64,000 nucleotides of DNA from Nelumbo lutea (taxonomy: Eukaryota; Streptophyta; Magnoliopsida; Proteales; Nelumbonaceae), in assembly GCA_022828595.1 (NCBI GenBank), contig JAKGHH010000007.1:61058727-61122726 (forward strand), in the 5' to 3' direction. This document shows, one piece after another, positions 1 through 11,668 of this stretch (position 1 is its first letter; every line of letters starts with the position of its first letter). Under the pieces are notes generated by a model. The model searched no databases and was not told where the DNA came from. It was given only the letters and a program-made list of their open reading frames with translations. A program made the translations under genes and the position numbers.

Positions 1-249
1 TGGTCTTATACATCGTCATCAAAGCTGGCCGATGGTAAAAATGATACTTTTTATTTTCAAATTGTATATGAATATTGGAAAATAAAATAATCAGATTAGG
101 TGATAACCGGTAAATCCGCATTGACAAGATACTATGGGGTTAGGGGTGGGTTATGCCAATGTTTGTGATTCGTCGTTGATTAACCATGCAGTTGAACCGA
201 TCAACCTGTTCATTGGGTCACGGTTCAAATATATTAAATCTAATATCAC

Positions 250-288
<39 letters not shown>

Positions 289-977
289 CATCGGGATATT
301 ATCTAAAATTCACCATAATCAAGACATTTCATTATATCCCTTCCCTTCTAAGATTGTTCTATTTTGGTTTGGCTGGTAACTAGTAAGGATAAACGAGACG
401 CAGATACAGTACAGAATATATTTCTTTCTGCTATTCAAACTAATACAATACAATACAATACTAATGACTAATGACCGCTTCCGTGATTTGGTGTTCCATG
501 TAACATATAAAGTAACTGCTCCAGCCGGGCACTTATACATTAAAAAAAATACGAAATATATATTATAATGGGAATACAATTATATACAAGATTGCCCTCT
601 AATTATAATGGGAATACAATTCCAACCCATATCCTAATAATTGGACCCGTCGGTTCGGTTCTTTCTGGTCCACCAGACCTATTGCTTTTGCCTTCTATTG
701 CCCTGCCCCTGGGAATAAAATGAAAGAGCCCGGGGAGCATGATTTAAGACACCAATAATCAGTTCAGTAGTACTGGTCAATGCCAAAGTCAATCTCTATA
801 AACTCTATCCAAAAAATAGTAACTTCATCATAAAAGCTTAGACAATAATACAAAGGATGACCATAAACAATAACACCAGTTAATGACATCGTCCCCCAAA
901 ATAACAATAAATACAACAGAATGAAATGAATACATAAACAATCAATGTAAACAACTAATTACTCAGACCAAGACTTC
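1..977. other. Intergenic, no gene recognised
   Basis: AT-rich DNA with no ORF that resembles a protein. It holds a TA microsatellite, and its right part probably includes the 3' UTR of the minus-strand CYSTM gene, which has its stop codon at 978-980. I saw no tRNA or other RNA gene. Confidence 0.5.
252..286. repeat. (TA)n microsatellite
   Basis: About 17 uninterrupted TA dinucleotides. They create false short ORFs rich in Tyr and Ile on the plus strand. Confidence 0.95.
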
Positions 978-1063
978 TCAGAAGCACATATCCAAGACAC
1001 AGCAGCAACACAAGGCAGCGCAACTGCAAATGGAGAAAAAAAACATGGAAATAATTAAGCATC

Positions 1064-1103
<40 letters not shown>

Positions 1104-1421
1104 CACCATCCCTTCCAGAATCCATCACCCCTGTCCTTGGTTTCAACCTGGGAAGCTGATTGGGGGTAGCCATGGCCATCCTTCATGGGATAACCAGCCG
1201 GCGGTGGAACAACATAAGGACCCTGATAAGGGTATCCCTCGGCCGGTGGTGGGTAGCTCTGAGGAGGTGGATACGCCTCTACAGCACCCAAATCATTAAT
1301 TACTTCTCAAATTCCAAGAAGACTGAAAAAACTTAAAACGAGAAAGAAATTAAGAAAGAAAATGGATCCAGCAGCAACCAAATTTACCTGGAGTTCTGTT
1401 TTGATCATACTGATGACTCAT
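978..1421 (-). CDS. Cysteine-rich transmembrane (CYSTM/WIH-type) small protein, 3 exons
   Basis: Three minus-strand exons, 1388-1421, 1107-1278 and 978-1023, join in frame with GT/AG ends to 83 codons plus stop. The start MSHQYDQNRTP is exon 1. Exon 2 encodes a Pro/Tyr/Gly-rich stretch (PPPQSYPPPAEGYPYQGPY and following) and ends in GDGFWKG. Exon 3 completes the tail with CCAALCCCCVLDMCF and a TGA stop. This layout, a low-complexity Tyr-Pro-Gly N-terminus followed by a short C-terminal Cys-rich hydrophobic tail, is the hallmark of plant CYSTM proteins. The family is thought to sit at membranes and act in stress or developmental signalling; the exact role of this copy cannot be inferred. Length fits the family (about 70-100 aa). 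The exon 2 acceptor (AG at 1279-1280) is my choice from the frame; a slightly different acceptor would change one or two residues. The gene is divergent from IMPL1, about 7.5 kb away. Confidence 0.85.
1069..1101. repeat. (GA)n / (CT)n microsatellite in CYSTM intron 2
   Basis: About 16 GA units. On the gene strand the intron reads GTGAGT then (CT)n, so the repeat begins within the 5' splice donor region. Confidence 0.95.
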
Positions 1422-1640
1422 GTTTAAACCAAAGCAACTGAGACAAAAATACCACCGGTTTGAAGCTTGAAGAGATGCACACCAAGATCAGATCTTTTAA
1501 CAAAAAAGAGAGAATAAAAAAAAGATCAGAATCAGATGAGATAAGATGGACGGTGAGGCGGGTGGCGCTTCAGAGCTTCAAGTTGTGGAGAAGGAAAAGG
1601 GAATGAGATATTGATTTTGAGGAGGGAGTCACGCTAGTAG

Positions 1641-1648
1641 TATTTATG
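1641..1648 (-). promoter_or_regulatory. TATA-like box for the CYSTM gene
   Basis: On the minus strand this reads CATAAATA, about 220 bases upstream of the CYSTM start codon, which would leave a 5' UTR of roughly 190 bases. Position and composition fit a plant TATA box, but no other promoter element was confirmed. Confidence 0.35.
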
Positions 1649-1899
1649 GAGTTTTATCTTCGCTCATTCGAGGAAGGACCCAAATGAGCAAATCTCAAAA
1701 TTGTTTCAGCTTTTAATAAATATACTAATACGTGTTGCGTCGTTTGGTGAAGAAATTTGTTGAGAGAATGACAGGTCCGAAGGTGGAGTGGTTTTTTACT
1801 TTTTACTTTTTGTTTTATATAATTTGTTTGTTGATGATTATGACCGACAGCTCTACGCAGCATGCGCCATATAATAGCAGATCAGAATTTTCTTAATTT

Positions 1900-2630
1900 G
1901 GTGTCGTCGATTGGCAATTGCGTCTAGAAGTCGTTCACTCGGTCTCGGCCGCAACCTGCTTCAATACCAATCCGCCACGTAGATCCTTCTTTCGGAGAGG
2001 ACTCCGCGGCCGCCGCCAGCACTGGGGCGAAGGTGCCAGTATCTTCTCGGTCTCTCTCTCTCTCTGCCTCACAGAGTCACAGTTTGAGTTGAGATTTACA
2101 GATCAATCGGCTCTTTGATGATTCATCCAAATTAAAGTGTTTGGCTGCCTTCTTGTTTCGTTGTTTAATCAAACTAGACAAGAGAATTAAACCCATTTCA
2201 GAGTACATACAGAGAATCAATCCATGATCCATGGTTGTTTAAAGAACAGTCCATCTAAGATCTAACCATTGTTACTGAGAATCTGGATTTGCTCGTCAAA
2301 GAACGCGCTTCACACCAATCTCACGGCTGTTTCAAAGAATATCTCCGGTATATATATGTTGTCATTTATGGAAAGAGGTTTTAAATACATGGCTGTGATG
2401 TGAGATTGGTTTGAGATGCGCTGTGAGGTGCAAATCGGATTCCTCCAATCAGTCCTTAGGATTTTATTTTACAGCCTTGCCCGGTACAGGAAGAAGAAGA
2501 TTGGGTTGGGACCTCTTATCAATAAAATGCTTACAACACGACAGCCATCACGCACATTAGGTAGGGGAGACCAGATCTGCTCCTCACACTTTGCGCCTCA
2601 CAGGCATCTCACACGCACATCCCATCTCGT
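1900..2630. other. Intergenic, GC-rich patch, no gene recognised
   Basis: The part from about 1915 to 2060 is much more GC-rich than its surroundings, includes a NotI-type GCGGCCGC, and is followed by a CT-rich stretch. It could be an old promoter or first exon, but no frame gives a recognisable protein. Confidence 0.3.
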
Positions 2631-3225
2631 GCAAGTCGGGCAGGTGGGCTGGGTTTTAGCTCAACCCAGGCCCAACCCTAAGAATTGGACCTAAAGCCCA
2701 AGTCCAAGGTCAAGTCTGAATTGTCTGACCCATGCCCAGTCCGCACTAAAATTTCAGACACTCGAATTAGGCCTGGGCCCGGGCCAAACTTGAATTGGTT
2801 AATCAGCCCAAAGTCTCAAACTAAAAATTAATATGCATTTATGTGTATGTGTAATACTTGCATTGCATTTAGAAAAAAAATGCAATATAATTTTCATCAT
2901 AAAATTAAAAGGAATATTATTTCATCTAGAAAGTATAAGATATACTTGAAATTTTCTTTGAATTATAAACTGAAAGCTTTAATTTTAAAAAGGGGAAAAA
3001 GAAAAGATAAAATAAAACAATTCTATTAATCTAAAAATCCTTCAAACTAAGTTTTCATTCATTACTATTAAATTAATAATATCATGTAGACCTTGCCATA
3101 CACCCATTACTATCAATCTAAAGTGCCGGGCTCGAGTTACTCAAGACTTCAACTCGAGCCCAACCAGAAAAATACAAAAAACCCACTTTTTCAAGCCCAA
3201 GCCCAACCTAAAGCCACCCCTCACA
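2630..3225. repeat. GGCCCA-rich dispersed repeat, possibly a decayed hAT-type element
   Basis: Both ends are rich in GGGC/GCCC words, and the right end reads outward as AGGGGTGGCTTTAGGTTGGG, a composition common at the ends of plant hAT elements. I could not match a clean inverted repeat or a target site duplication, so the limits are approximate. Confidence 0.3.
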
Positions 3226-3599
3226 GCAGTAACAATTCCCCACGAGGTGTTCAATGAAATCATTGTCACTTTTCAAGCATTTATTTTAAATGAAGACAAA
3301 TGGCTGACAATATAATATTTGACAAAAGAGGTGGTACACTTTGAGGAGCATGATCCGAATTTTATCAAACATGGGTTTCATCTTACACTAAGGTGATGTT
3401 TGGTACGTTATTTCTACTTGAAACACTTAAACATTGGCACTATTAAGGCATTTTGAGTTTAGATGTCAATTATCTAATTATTTGTTTTGAGTGCAAATAG
3501 TCATGAAATGTTTCTATTAGAAATATAATTAAACTAGGGAAACGTTAGAATATTAGTGGGAGAAAATTTAGATTTTATGGTTTTAGCAAGTTTCAATAC

Positions 3600-4453
3600 T
3601 TAGCCCTTTTCTATTTGCACTAATCATAGATGAGATGACTAAAGATATTCAATAAGTTCCATAGTATATGCTGTTTATAATAATGTTTCCATGGATGAAA
3701 CTAATGAAGAATTAAATGCAAAATTAAATTTATGGACAAATGCCCTAGAAACAAGAGGTTTTAAAATAAGTAGAACGAAAACACAGAAAATGACATGTAA
3801 ATTTAGTAATAATATGTGTGTAAATTAGAATACACATAAATTGGAAACCAAGAGATAATTCAATGCGATCATTTTCCAATACCTTGGTTCAATAATTTAT
3901 AACAAGGGAGAGTCCGAGGATGATGTCATCTACAGAATTAGAGTAGGTTGTAAAAAGTGGAGGGGTGCTTTTGAACTTTTGATAGGAGAATACCACTATA
4001 ATTAAAAGGAAAATCCTATAAAACAATTGTAAGGCTAGCTATGTTGTATAGAGCAAAGTGTTGGGTGGTCAAGAAATAATATGCTTAGAAAATGAGTTTG
4101 GCAGAAATGATAATGCTAAGATAGATGAGTGGAAAAGTTAAACAGTATAGGATGATGAAGCCATCCATAGAAATCTATGAATAGCTCCAATAAGTAAATG
4201 AAAGAGAGTAGGCTAAGCTGTTTTAGTTACATGCATAGAAGACCACCACCAACTCCCGTTACAAGTAATTCGTTAATTGGAAGGAGCTAGAAGAGGTAGA
4301 AGTAGACTAAAAAAGACATGGGTAGAAATATTAAGAAATGATTTAAGTACTAATAGTTTAACAGTAGATATGGTTTTAAATAAAACGAATTGGCAAAACA
4401 TGATTCAGGTAGCCAATCCCATATAATTAGGATAATAAATGGATGATGATGAT
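3600..4453 (+). mobile_element. RTE-type LINE remnant (3' part of reverse transcriptase)
   Basis: Translated with frame changes, this resembles the C-terminal part of plant RTE-clade reverse transcriptases. Phrases such as YLGS, MLYRAK/CWVVK, a GR-G-R-rich run and NWQNMIQVA appear in the expected order. It ends with GATGATGATGAT, typical of RTE 3' ends, which finish in short simple repeats rather than poly(A). Many stops and frameshifts mark it as old. A copia LTR starts directly after the GAT repeat. Confidence 0.6.
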
Positions 4454-4860
4454 TGTTTGCTGAAGTGCAGAAGTAGAAGAGGAGGAGGAGGAGGAGGAGG
4501 AGAAGGAGAGAAGGAGAGAAGAGAAGAGAGAGATCAGTGAATGGGTGGCAATCTCATCTCAGCCACCCTAGAAACTAATATTTGTATTAATATTAAGATA
4601 TTACAGAATAAAACTAAAATGTCCCTAATTAGTGATGGGGCACCTAGATAAAACAAAATAAAACAAACTTATGCCCAATAACTAAAGGCCCATAACAAAC
4701 CATAGAACTAGGACATAGAATGATAAATAAGCTCAACAACACTTAACCACTCGACCCAACACTCCTTTCTCAAAGTAAGCATGGATGTTAGTCATGTTTA
4801 GCTTGCCAAGCAAGTTTAGGAACTTCACTAAAACTAGTCCTTTTGTTAAGTAAGCTCACC
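4454..4860 (-). mobile_element. Ty1/copia fragment: 3' LTR plus end of RNase H
   Basis: The segment 4454-4761 is an LTR-like stretch beginning on the plus strand with TGTTTGCTGAAG and ending ACCCAACA. It is followed by a polypurine-like tract and a short antisense RNase H terminus. It is a diverged relative of copia-4 (32854-37208): words such as TGTTTGCTGAA, GCATGGATGT and TGTTTAGCTTGCCAAG are shared in order. The rest of the element is missing to the right. Confidence 0.65.
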
Positions 4861-5715
4861 AATATTCTTTTTTTTTTTCTAAAATGAATGATTTTCAATT
4901 GTTGATGTTACCAAGACAATATCAACCATTACTGTTCACCAAAGACCTTAGAAAAGTTAAAATTGAATTGCTCAAAGTTGCACAAGTAAGCTACTCTCTA
5001 TACTTCTTTTGGAGTATACAATCTAATCAATCTCAGCCCTTTTGTAAATGATACAAATGAGGTTAGGTCTGGCCTAGTGCTAAACCAGGTCTGCTAAATT
5101 TGTGACAAAAAAATCAATACCATAGTAGAACACTAGTCAATTTTTGTTGTTTATGGATGTTGGATTTGACTGTTGAGCAAAAATCAATCATGCACACTTA
5201 GAAAATCAGAAACCCTTACACACTAAAAGTTTGAAACATACGATACAAGCACAAGTTCAGCCTAGCGCTGAACATAGGGTACCCTCTCAACTTTTAAAGT
5301 CAATTGTCTTCATTAATTAATGTTTTCCTTATTAAATAATTGTAAATGTGTTTGATATAATCACAAATAATGGCGCATTACATATTTATACAAATCAACA
5401 CAAACCCAACTCACCTTAGGCTAAAATGAAGCTCCAAAAATTTACAAAATGATGGATGGAAATATAAAACGGATGATGATGATGATGTGCATGAAAATAG
5501 ATAAACTTGATAAGACAATGAACAGGTTGGTTCAAATTGAGATGAGAACAAATAAAAAAATTATAAAGATTGGTTTGAATAAACTGGGAACAATGAAAAA
5601 AATTGTAAGACTACAACTTCAATTGAAGTGACAACGAATAATCATTGTTTGAAATAGAAATAATGAAAAAAGAATAAAATATAATATATAGACAAAAAAC
5701 AAAATCTAATGAAAT
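4861..5715. other. Intergenic, nothing recognised
   Basis: AT-rich sequence with a T-run at 4866-4877. No coding similarity, inverted ends or RNA gene was seen. The 60-codon ORF at 5449-5631 is Met/Lys/Asn-rich and looks like chance. Confidence 0.4.
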
Positions 5716-7261
5716 GGGTTTCTTAAATTACCATTATGGTTTAATTAATTGATTAAGTGTACTTTTACTGTTTGAAAAATTGACTATCCTAACTGTTAAC
5801 ATCCGTTAATATTTCGGTCAACACAATAATCGGTTCCTCGAACTGCACCGGCGACCATGGTTTCTATAAAATTCAACGTTGGCAGCCAATATTTATATCA
5901 AACCTGACCTATCTGCAATTTTATTTTTTGAGTAAAAATCGAGTTTGGCGGATTTTGAGTGCACAAAAACACGTAGATAACCAGCACTATGTTGCTTCTG
6001 CTGAATGTTCATCAAACCTAGCAAAACAAGACTCTACATTTGCTCGCGCAACCCAAGAACAGAATAATTAACACTCCACCGACCTGGAGCAGCTATGGAC
6101 AAACGAGGGGTGGCCACCTCGGCGAAGCGAAGGACCTTAAAATCTTAGAGAAAGAAAGGCGGGGAAATTTTGACTGCCACAACCAATCAGTTCCCTGTGA
6201 GACCGGAGGATTCAGACTAATTCCCAGCCAGCCCGTCTTAGCACGACAACGCGTTCTTTGCGTGCACTAGCCAATGAACAAGACAGACAGTGTGCCACCT
6301 TACATAACTAGCCTAAATGAATGTCCGCCACTGTCAGTAGTATGGGAACTAAATCCAGTTCCATCACTGGACGAAGGAGAAGCCAGTCCTGATAGTCGAA
6401 GTATAGAATAAAATGGTGACACCCTGCTAACTACAGAGAAAGTTGATCTGCATGGGGATATTTTTGAAAGTGAATCTCTTCTCAGAATGGAAGATCAGGA
6501 AAGACGGAAGCGCGTTTGGAAAGATTTAAAAACTCGCATTTTTTTTGTTAGAATCACAGAATCAGATGAGCCATTTTGGTAAAAAAGAAGTACATCAGGA
6601 TCATCTTCTGAATCATCTGAGATGGTTGGGGAAAAGTTAACTATACTGTGATTTTTTCTATCTTTCCTACTCCTCTGTTCTGCTCACTCGTTCTGAAACT
6701 CCACCGCAGCCATTGCGACTTACAGTATTGGCGAACCATCGCTCTCTCCCCTCTTCCCTTTTATTTCCTCTCTATCACTCTCTTTGCTTACTCTCTCCCC
6801 TAGCTGGACTGGTTCTCTTCTGTAACCGGGAAACAAAGGTAGAGGAAGAATGGAAATGTCACCAACAGGAAGGAGAGGAAGAAGAAGAAAGAGAAAGAGA
6901 AAGAGGAAGAGGAAGAGGAAGAGGAGGGAAGATGAAAGAGAGAGAAACGGGATGAAGGAGAGGCAGAGAAAATGATAAAAGGAGACCGAAGGAGAGGGTA
7001 GGGATTGCTACCACCGCTGGTTTGAGTTGTAGCGGTAGTGGCGGAATAGGATAGTGAACTGTTGTCTTATAGCATCACGTGACCGACAGAATATCCAGCC
7101 GAAAAAAGCAAAAGACGCTGATTCTTAGACTTAGACGATGAAGGTTTTATTTTGAAAATTTAAAGAAGACCAAAGGGTAAAATGGTCTTTTTTCATCTTT
7201 CTGTTAATTTTGAAACGGTAAGGGTATCATAAATCATAAAGGCAGTTTAAGAAATTTACCC
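5716..7261. mobile_element. Candidate non-autonomous DNA element with long diverged TIRs (Mutator-like)
   Basis: The left end reads GGGTTTCTTAAATTACCATT and the right end, read inward on the minus strand, reads GGGTAAATTTCTTAAACTGC. Similarity continues inward for tens of bases (both include a GTTAAC/TTAACAG-type word). The interior (about 5815-7080) is more GC-rich, with a GA-rich run near 6860-6950, and could be captured host DNA, but I recognise no gene in it. No convincing 9-bp target duplication was found. Confidence 0.4.
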
Positions 7262-8640
7262 AAGACCTTTTGCCTGCTGCAAGTGGAATAAATATAAGAG
7301 AAACAAATAACAAAAATTGATCAAATCAAACTTAGAACAGAGACCTTGCTGCTACTATAACGAAAATAGAAGTTTTTGCCTCCAGTATTTTGGGATGAAT
7401 ATTTTTGAATGTGGGAAAAGGCTTCTCTACGACAATGGGTTGTGTGAACAGAGATTGGGGCATTTCTTACCCTGTTCAATCCGTTGAAGCCACTGCAAAT
7501 ACGAAGTGCTATAAAATACCAAAAGAAATAAAACACTAGGTTAGAGACAAAATGCAGCAGTGTACAAGTTTTTGGACAGAAGATTTTTGGTTGTTCAATC
7601 TCTTGCAGTTGCTAGTTGTTTTATTTTGGAAATGCAAAGATTTTCCCCGTTGCTAGTTGAATATTTTTGAACTTGGGAGCTACTCAACAACCACAAAGAT
7701 TTTCATTCTTTCAATAAGCATTGACCAGTCCTTGATTGTGGGTCGGCCTAATGGGAGGGGGAGGCCTGAGTATAATTCATCACCTCCCATCCGTCGAGCT
7801 CCCTGAAAGATGAGTATAACTCTGGACTGACCATTTACAAAAGTTATCAAGTTGTGCTTCGATACGATTGATTTCTGCAGGAGAACATCTAATCCCCCGC
7901 GATACCATGCAATTGTCCACTTTCTAAATGATAAGGGGAAACTTTGCCTTAGGCCTCTGGATGGAGTGAAATACCCTCCAGGTTCACCGTTAATTAAGCA
8001 TCCGTTTGGCATGTTGCCAGTTGCTTCCGAAAACCCTCCAGGTGTCACATCAACGTCATTTGTTTGAAAATGGTCCAAAAAAAGTGTTCCAGGAACATGG
8101 CATTTGTTCCAGGAAAGGCATGTTAACGTTTCTTGGAGCTGCAGCTCATTGCTGCAAACATTGACTTGAACGTGAAGTGGCAGTGACGTGGCATTGGATA
8201 ATGGGTACCTGTGTTGAAAATGTTGTCGGTGCTCCAAGAAAACTTTTGGGGTGCTTCCAACCCACACATCAGTATCACCATTTCCAATATTCCATTGTAT
8301 TGAGTATTATTCAAATTCAAATGAAATAAGATTTTTAATATTTTTTACTTTATTATCTATTTTGTATTTTATTAAGTATTTTTTCTGTTAAATTTTTATT
8401 TTTTCTCAAAATTTGTATTACTTTATTTAACAAAAATTCCAAAAAATGAAAAAAAAAAAAACAAAGTAAAAATACTGGTCCACTTGGCCCAAACCATAGC
8501 TTGCCTAGCCTAGGTACGCGGTCCGGGGCCTGGCTCGCATGGTCTTGTGCCATGGGCTGGGTTGAGCTCATCCTAAATGAGGCACGCACGCGCCCCAAAA
8601 AGTCATGCCATATCGGCTCGTCATGACACAATTTACGCTG
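7262..8640. other. Intergenic DNA upstream of IMPL1
   Basis: Apart from one long minus-strand ORF (7680-8267), no gene or repeat family is recognised. The segment around 8440-8640 is richer in GC and low in coding signal. Confidence 0.4.
7680..8267 (-). CDS. Orphan ORF, 195 codons, product unknown
   Basis: An open frame of 195 codons on the minus strand, the longest unexplained ORF in the window. The predicted protein has no motif I recognise, no signal peptide and no clear membrane segment. It could be the remains of a repeat or a chance open frame in a moderately GC region. Another frame overlaps its 5' end. I give it as a candidate only. Confidence 0.15.
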   Translation of the reverse strand: MWVGSTPKVFLEHRQHFQHRYPLSNATSLPLHVQVNVCSNELQLQETLTCLSWNKCHVPGTLFLDHFQTNDVDVTPGGFSEATGNMPNGCLINGEPGGYFTPSRGLRQSFPLSFRKWTIAWYRGGLDVLLQKSIVSKHNLITFVNGQSRVILIFQGARRMGGDELYSGLPLPLGRPTIKDWSMLIERMKIFVVVE

Positions 8641-8912
8641 TGTTTGATTGCAATGCAAATTTGCATTGATGCAAAGTTATGATAGTATAAATGATTTGGG
8701 TGCAAATTTTAACTTATTTTTTGTTCCAAAATGTTTGATTGTATTATAAATGAAGTAAAATAAGATGTGAAATAAAATGAAATGATATCTAAAACAAAAT
8801 TAAACCGGAATTTGTGTTCTTTTCATTTGCACTCCCACGTATTTGCTGCACGACCCGTTCTGCAAACATTTGACACTCCACCCGTTACCCCTTACCACAT
8901 CACACATCCTTA

Positions 8913-8957
8913 ATGAGAGACTCAGAAAACCTGGGAAATTCTGCTCTTTTCCCATAA
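8913..8957 (+). promoter_or_regulatory. Possible upstream ORF before IMPL1
   Basis: An ATG at 8913 opens a 14-codon frame ending in TAA at 8955-8957, eight bases before the IMPL1 start codon. If the transcript starts further upstream this is a uORF that could lower translation. The transcription start is unknown. Confidence 0.3.
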
Positions 8958-8965
8958 GCCTGCAA

Positions 8966-9295
8966 ATGGGTCAATCTCTAATTTCTTCAACGACATTTTC
9001 TCAGAGTCTGAGACACTGTCAAATACCCAAATCAGTTTTGCCACTTATACAGCAAAATCTGCTTCTTCCATTGAATTTCGCTAGGGGTTATTGTAGTTTC
9101 AGAAGCCTGGAACATGGGTTCCCCAGGATTATATCCTGCGCCACAACACCCACGAGAAGATTCTGCACGAAATCTCTGTTGTCCGAAATTCCCAATGAGA
9201 AGCGATACCCGAAAGTGGGAGCCGAATCAACTGGACCAATACCTTCGAAGCAACTCCTTGAAGTAGTTGAAAATGCTGCGAAGACTGGCGCAGAG
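8966..9295 (+). CDS. IMPL1: IMPL1 exon 1 (transit peptide and start of the mature protein)
   Basis: 110 complete codons from ATG to GAG, donor GTTCGG. The first 60 or so residues are rich in Ser, Arg, Leu and Phe and poor in acidic residues, as expected for plastid import. After residue 75 comes the conserved RYPKVGAES-TGPIPSKQLLEVVENAAKTGAE. The frame is open a further 41 codons upstream but without an in-frame ATG, so 8966 is the first usable start. Confidence 0.92.
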
Positions 9296-11635
9296 GTTCG
9301 GTTGCTAATTTTTTGCTTTCCCATTTTAAACTTTTTCTACATTTCTCATTCAAAGCAGAATCCATTAAGTGTATGATGCCGAATCAAACGGACCAATTAA
9401 TTCCAAGCAGCTTTTTGCCTTTTAAGGTATTGCTGAAGAGTAAAATGTTCCTGAAATTTGCAGTCCTAAAGGAAATTTTAGTTCCTTTTTTGAATTCACT
9501 TAATCTGATATCCATGTTGGAAATTTATCTTCGAGAGAACTTTTCTGAATAAGATTCAGAATGTTGATGTGATTAAATGGTAAATGAGTTGAAGTTGTTG
9601 GAAACTGCAGGAATTATGAAGAAGTTTGAGAAAATTAAGGCTGCAGCTCCTGAAGGATTTAAGTGTAATTGAGAATCTGAGCTTTTAGAGTTTGCTAAAA
9701 CTCTTGGACACACCAAAAGTAATCACATACTTGTTACCACCTTTTGTTCCAAATGAACGTTAGCCTCCTATGGTTTATGTTTCAACTTGATTACAGGTGG
9801 ACAATTTTAGTTCAATTAGGTAGTGGCTAGGTTGGTTTGATGGAATTTGTAAGTTTAAATTGGAGAAAATGACTGAAATTTGAACAGTCATGCCACTGAA
9901 ACAGCAAAATACTAGCCGTATTTGCTAAATATATTTTTACTGAGACTTGTAATATGTTGTAAGAATGTCTATCAAAGGTAGCCTTTTTTGTATGGACTGC
10001 CTACCTGAACAGAATTCTAACAAGGGACAATTTTCTGAAGGAGGGTATGATGCTGGATTTTGATTATTATGTTCTATCTGCAGATTGCATAGAGTAGACG
10101 AGTCATCTCACTGGAGTGCAGTTTTTTTTTTTTTTTTTTTTTTGTTTTTTTTAATGAGATTTGGTCCAGAATCTGGCACTTGTTTGAGGTGAAGAGTTGC
10201 TGTCCTAAATCTGTGGTGGATTTTGTGAAGGGGTGGAGGATGGGAGGTTTGATCAAAACAGGAACGATGGCCTGGAACATGGTTCCAGCTGTGGTTTTTT
10301 GGTGTATATGGCAAGAAAGAAATGCTAGGATCTTTGAAGAAAGGAGCTACTCTAGTGGCTCTGTATTCAAGAAAATTATAAGAAAGATGTTTTTGTGGTT
10401 TACCATTCATAAATTGTTTAAAGACGAGGGCTTTAATTCCTTTTTTATATATGGGTTGGGGATATGGCAATACTTGGAAGTTCCTGTACATTCCTTGTTG
10501 CAGTCTCTTGTTGTATAGGGATCTTTTATTTATTAATGCAATCCCTTACCTTTTCTCAAAAAGAGAAAAAAAAAGAATCTTCCTTAATGCTGTCCCATGT
10601 CCCAACATTCATGGAAAAAAGTCACTGTAAACCCATATGGACCCAGAGCCTTGTCTCCAGACATCCCCACAACAGCTTTTCTAATTTCATTCTCCACAAA
10701 AGGGTTTTCTAACTTCCCAGCCATCACTTCTGGGATTAAATTCCATTGCACTTTTCCAAAAATAGGGCTTTTATTCAATGGAGGAGCGTATAATGTCCTG
10801 AAGTGTGATGTTAAAATGTTTTCAAGCTCCCCCTCATCTAGGATTTTATCCCCATTTACCTCAAATTTGTTATTAATTTCTTTTTCCTTTCATTTTCTAA
10901 AGCATGAAAACATTTGGTTTTCCCATCTCCTTCTTTCATCCCTTTACGCCTTGATTTTTGTCTCCAATTTATTTCCTCTCTTTGAGTAATGATTTCTAGT
11001 TCAGCTTTTAATTATCCTCCTTTCCTGTTATTTTCCTATAATAATTCTATTCCCTCTTCTAATTCTGAGCAATCTATATTCTCAATTTGATTCAAAATAT
11101 GCAATTTCCTTTCTTGAAGTCTCCCAAAAGTTTGCTCATTCCACTCATTCATCTTGGTTTTATAATTTTTTTTTTTTTTTTTATCAATGACACATAAGTT
11201 TTATTAAAGATTCAAAGCCAAGCACAAGATCAGGGAGAGGTAAGCTTTTTTTTTTGTAGTAAATAAAAAATAAAATTTTATTGAAGAGAGAGGAAAGCTA
11301 AAGAGAACAACAGATTACAATATAAGAAAAAGAAAAATTAAAAAGGTGATGAGAAATCACCAATATAGTAAAGATAGATTACTTCATTTTACATAAAAAA
11401 AAGCAAGCTACCCTAAAACCCTGCCCCATCCAATTGTTTCCCAAAAGTTTTTCTCAAAGGAGCTTCTTAAATCTTCTCTGAATTCTGGTAAAATTAGACC
11501 CCAATCCATTAGTCTTGTGCCAATCCATGTGCAAGTCTTCATCCTTTTACATGCCTTTCCTTCAAAAATTCTTTTATTCCTATCTTTCCATATTTCCTAC
11601 CAGATTGCAAAAGGAATACAGCTCCAAAAAATTTT

Positions 11636-11668
<33 letters not shown>

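Noticed and set aside
134..383. Two short plus-strand ORFs around the TA repeat
   Set aside because: They are made of translated TA repeats (Tyr-Ile runs) and have no other support.
955..1299. Short ORFs on both strands across the GA repeat
   Set aside because: Arg-Glu and Ser-Leu runs come from the microsatellite; the real coding here is the spliced minus-strand CYSTM gene.
8843..8965. Upstream extension of IMPL1 exon 1 by 41 codons
   Set aside because: The frame is open but begins with TTG and has no in-frame ATG; the ATG at 8966 matches the family start.
10074..10491. Lys-rich minus-strand ORFs at the A/T run in LINE-A
   Set aside because: They translate the homopolymer and run antisense to a recognisable LINE zf-RVT frame.
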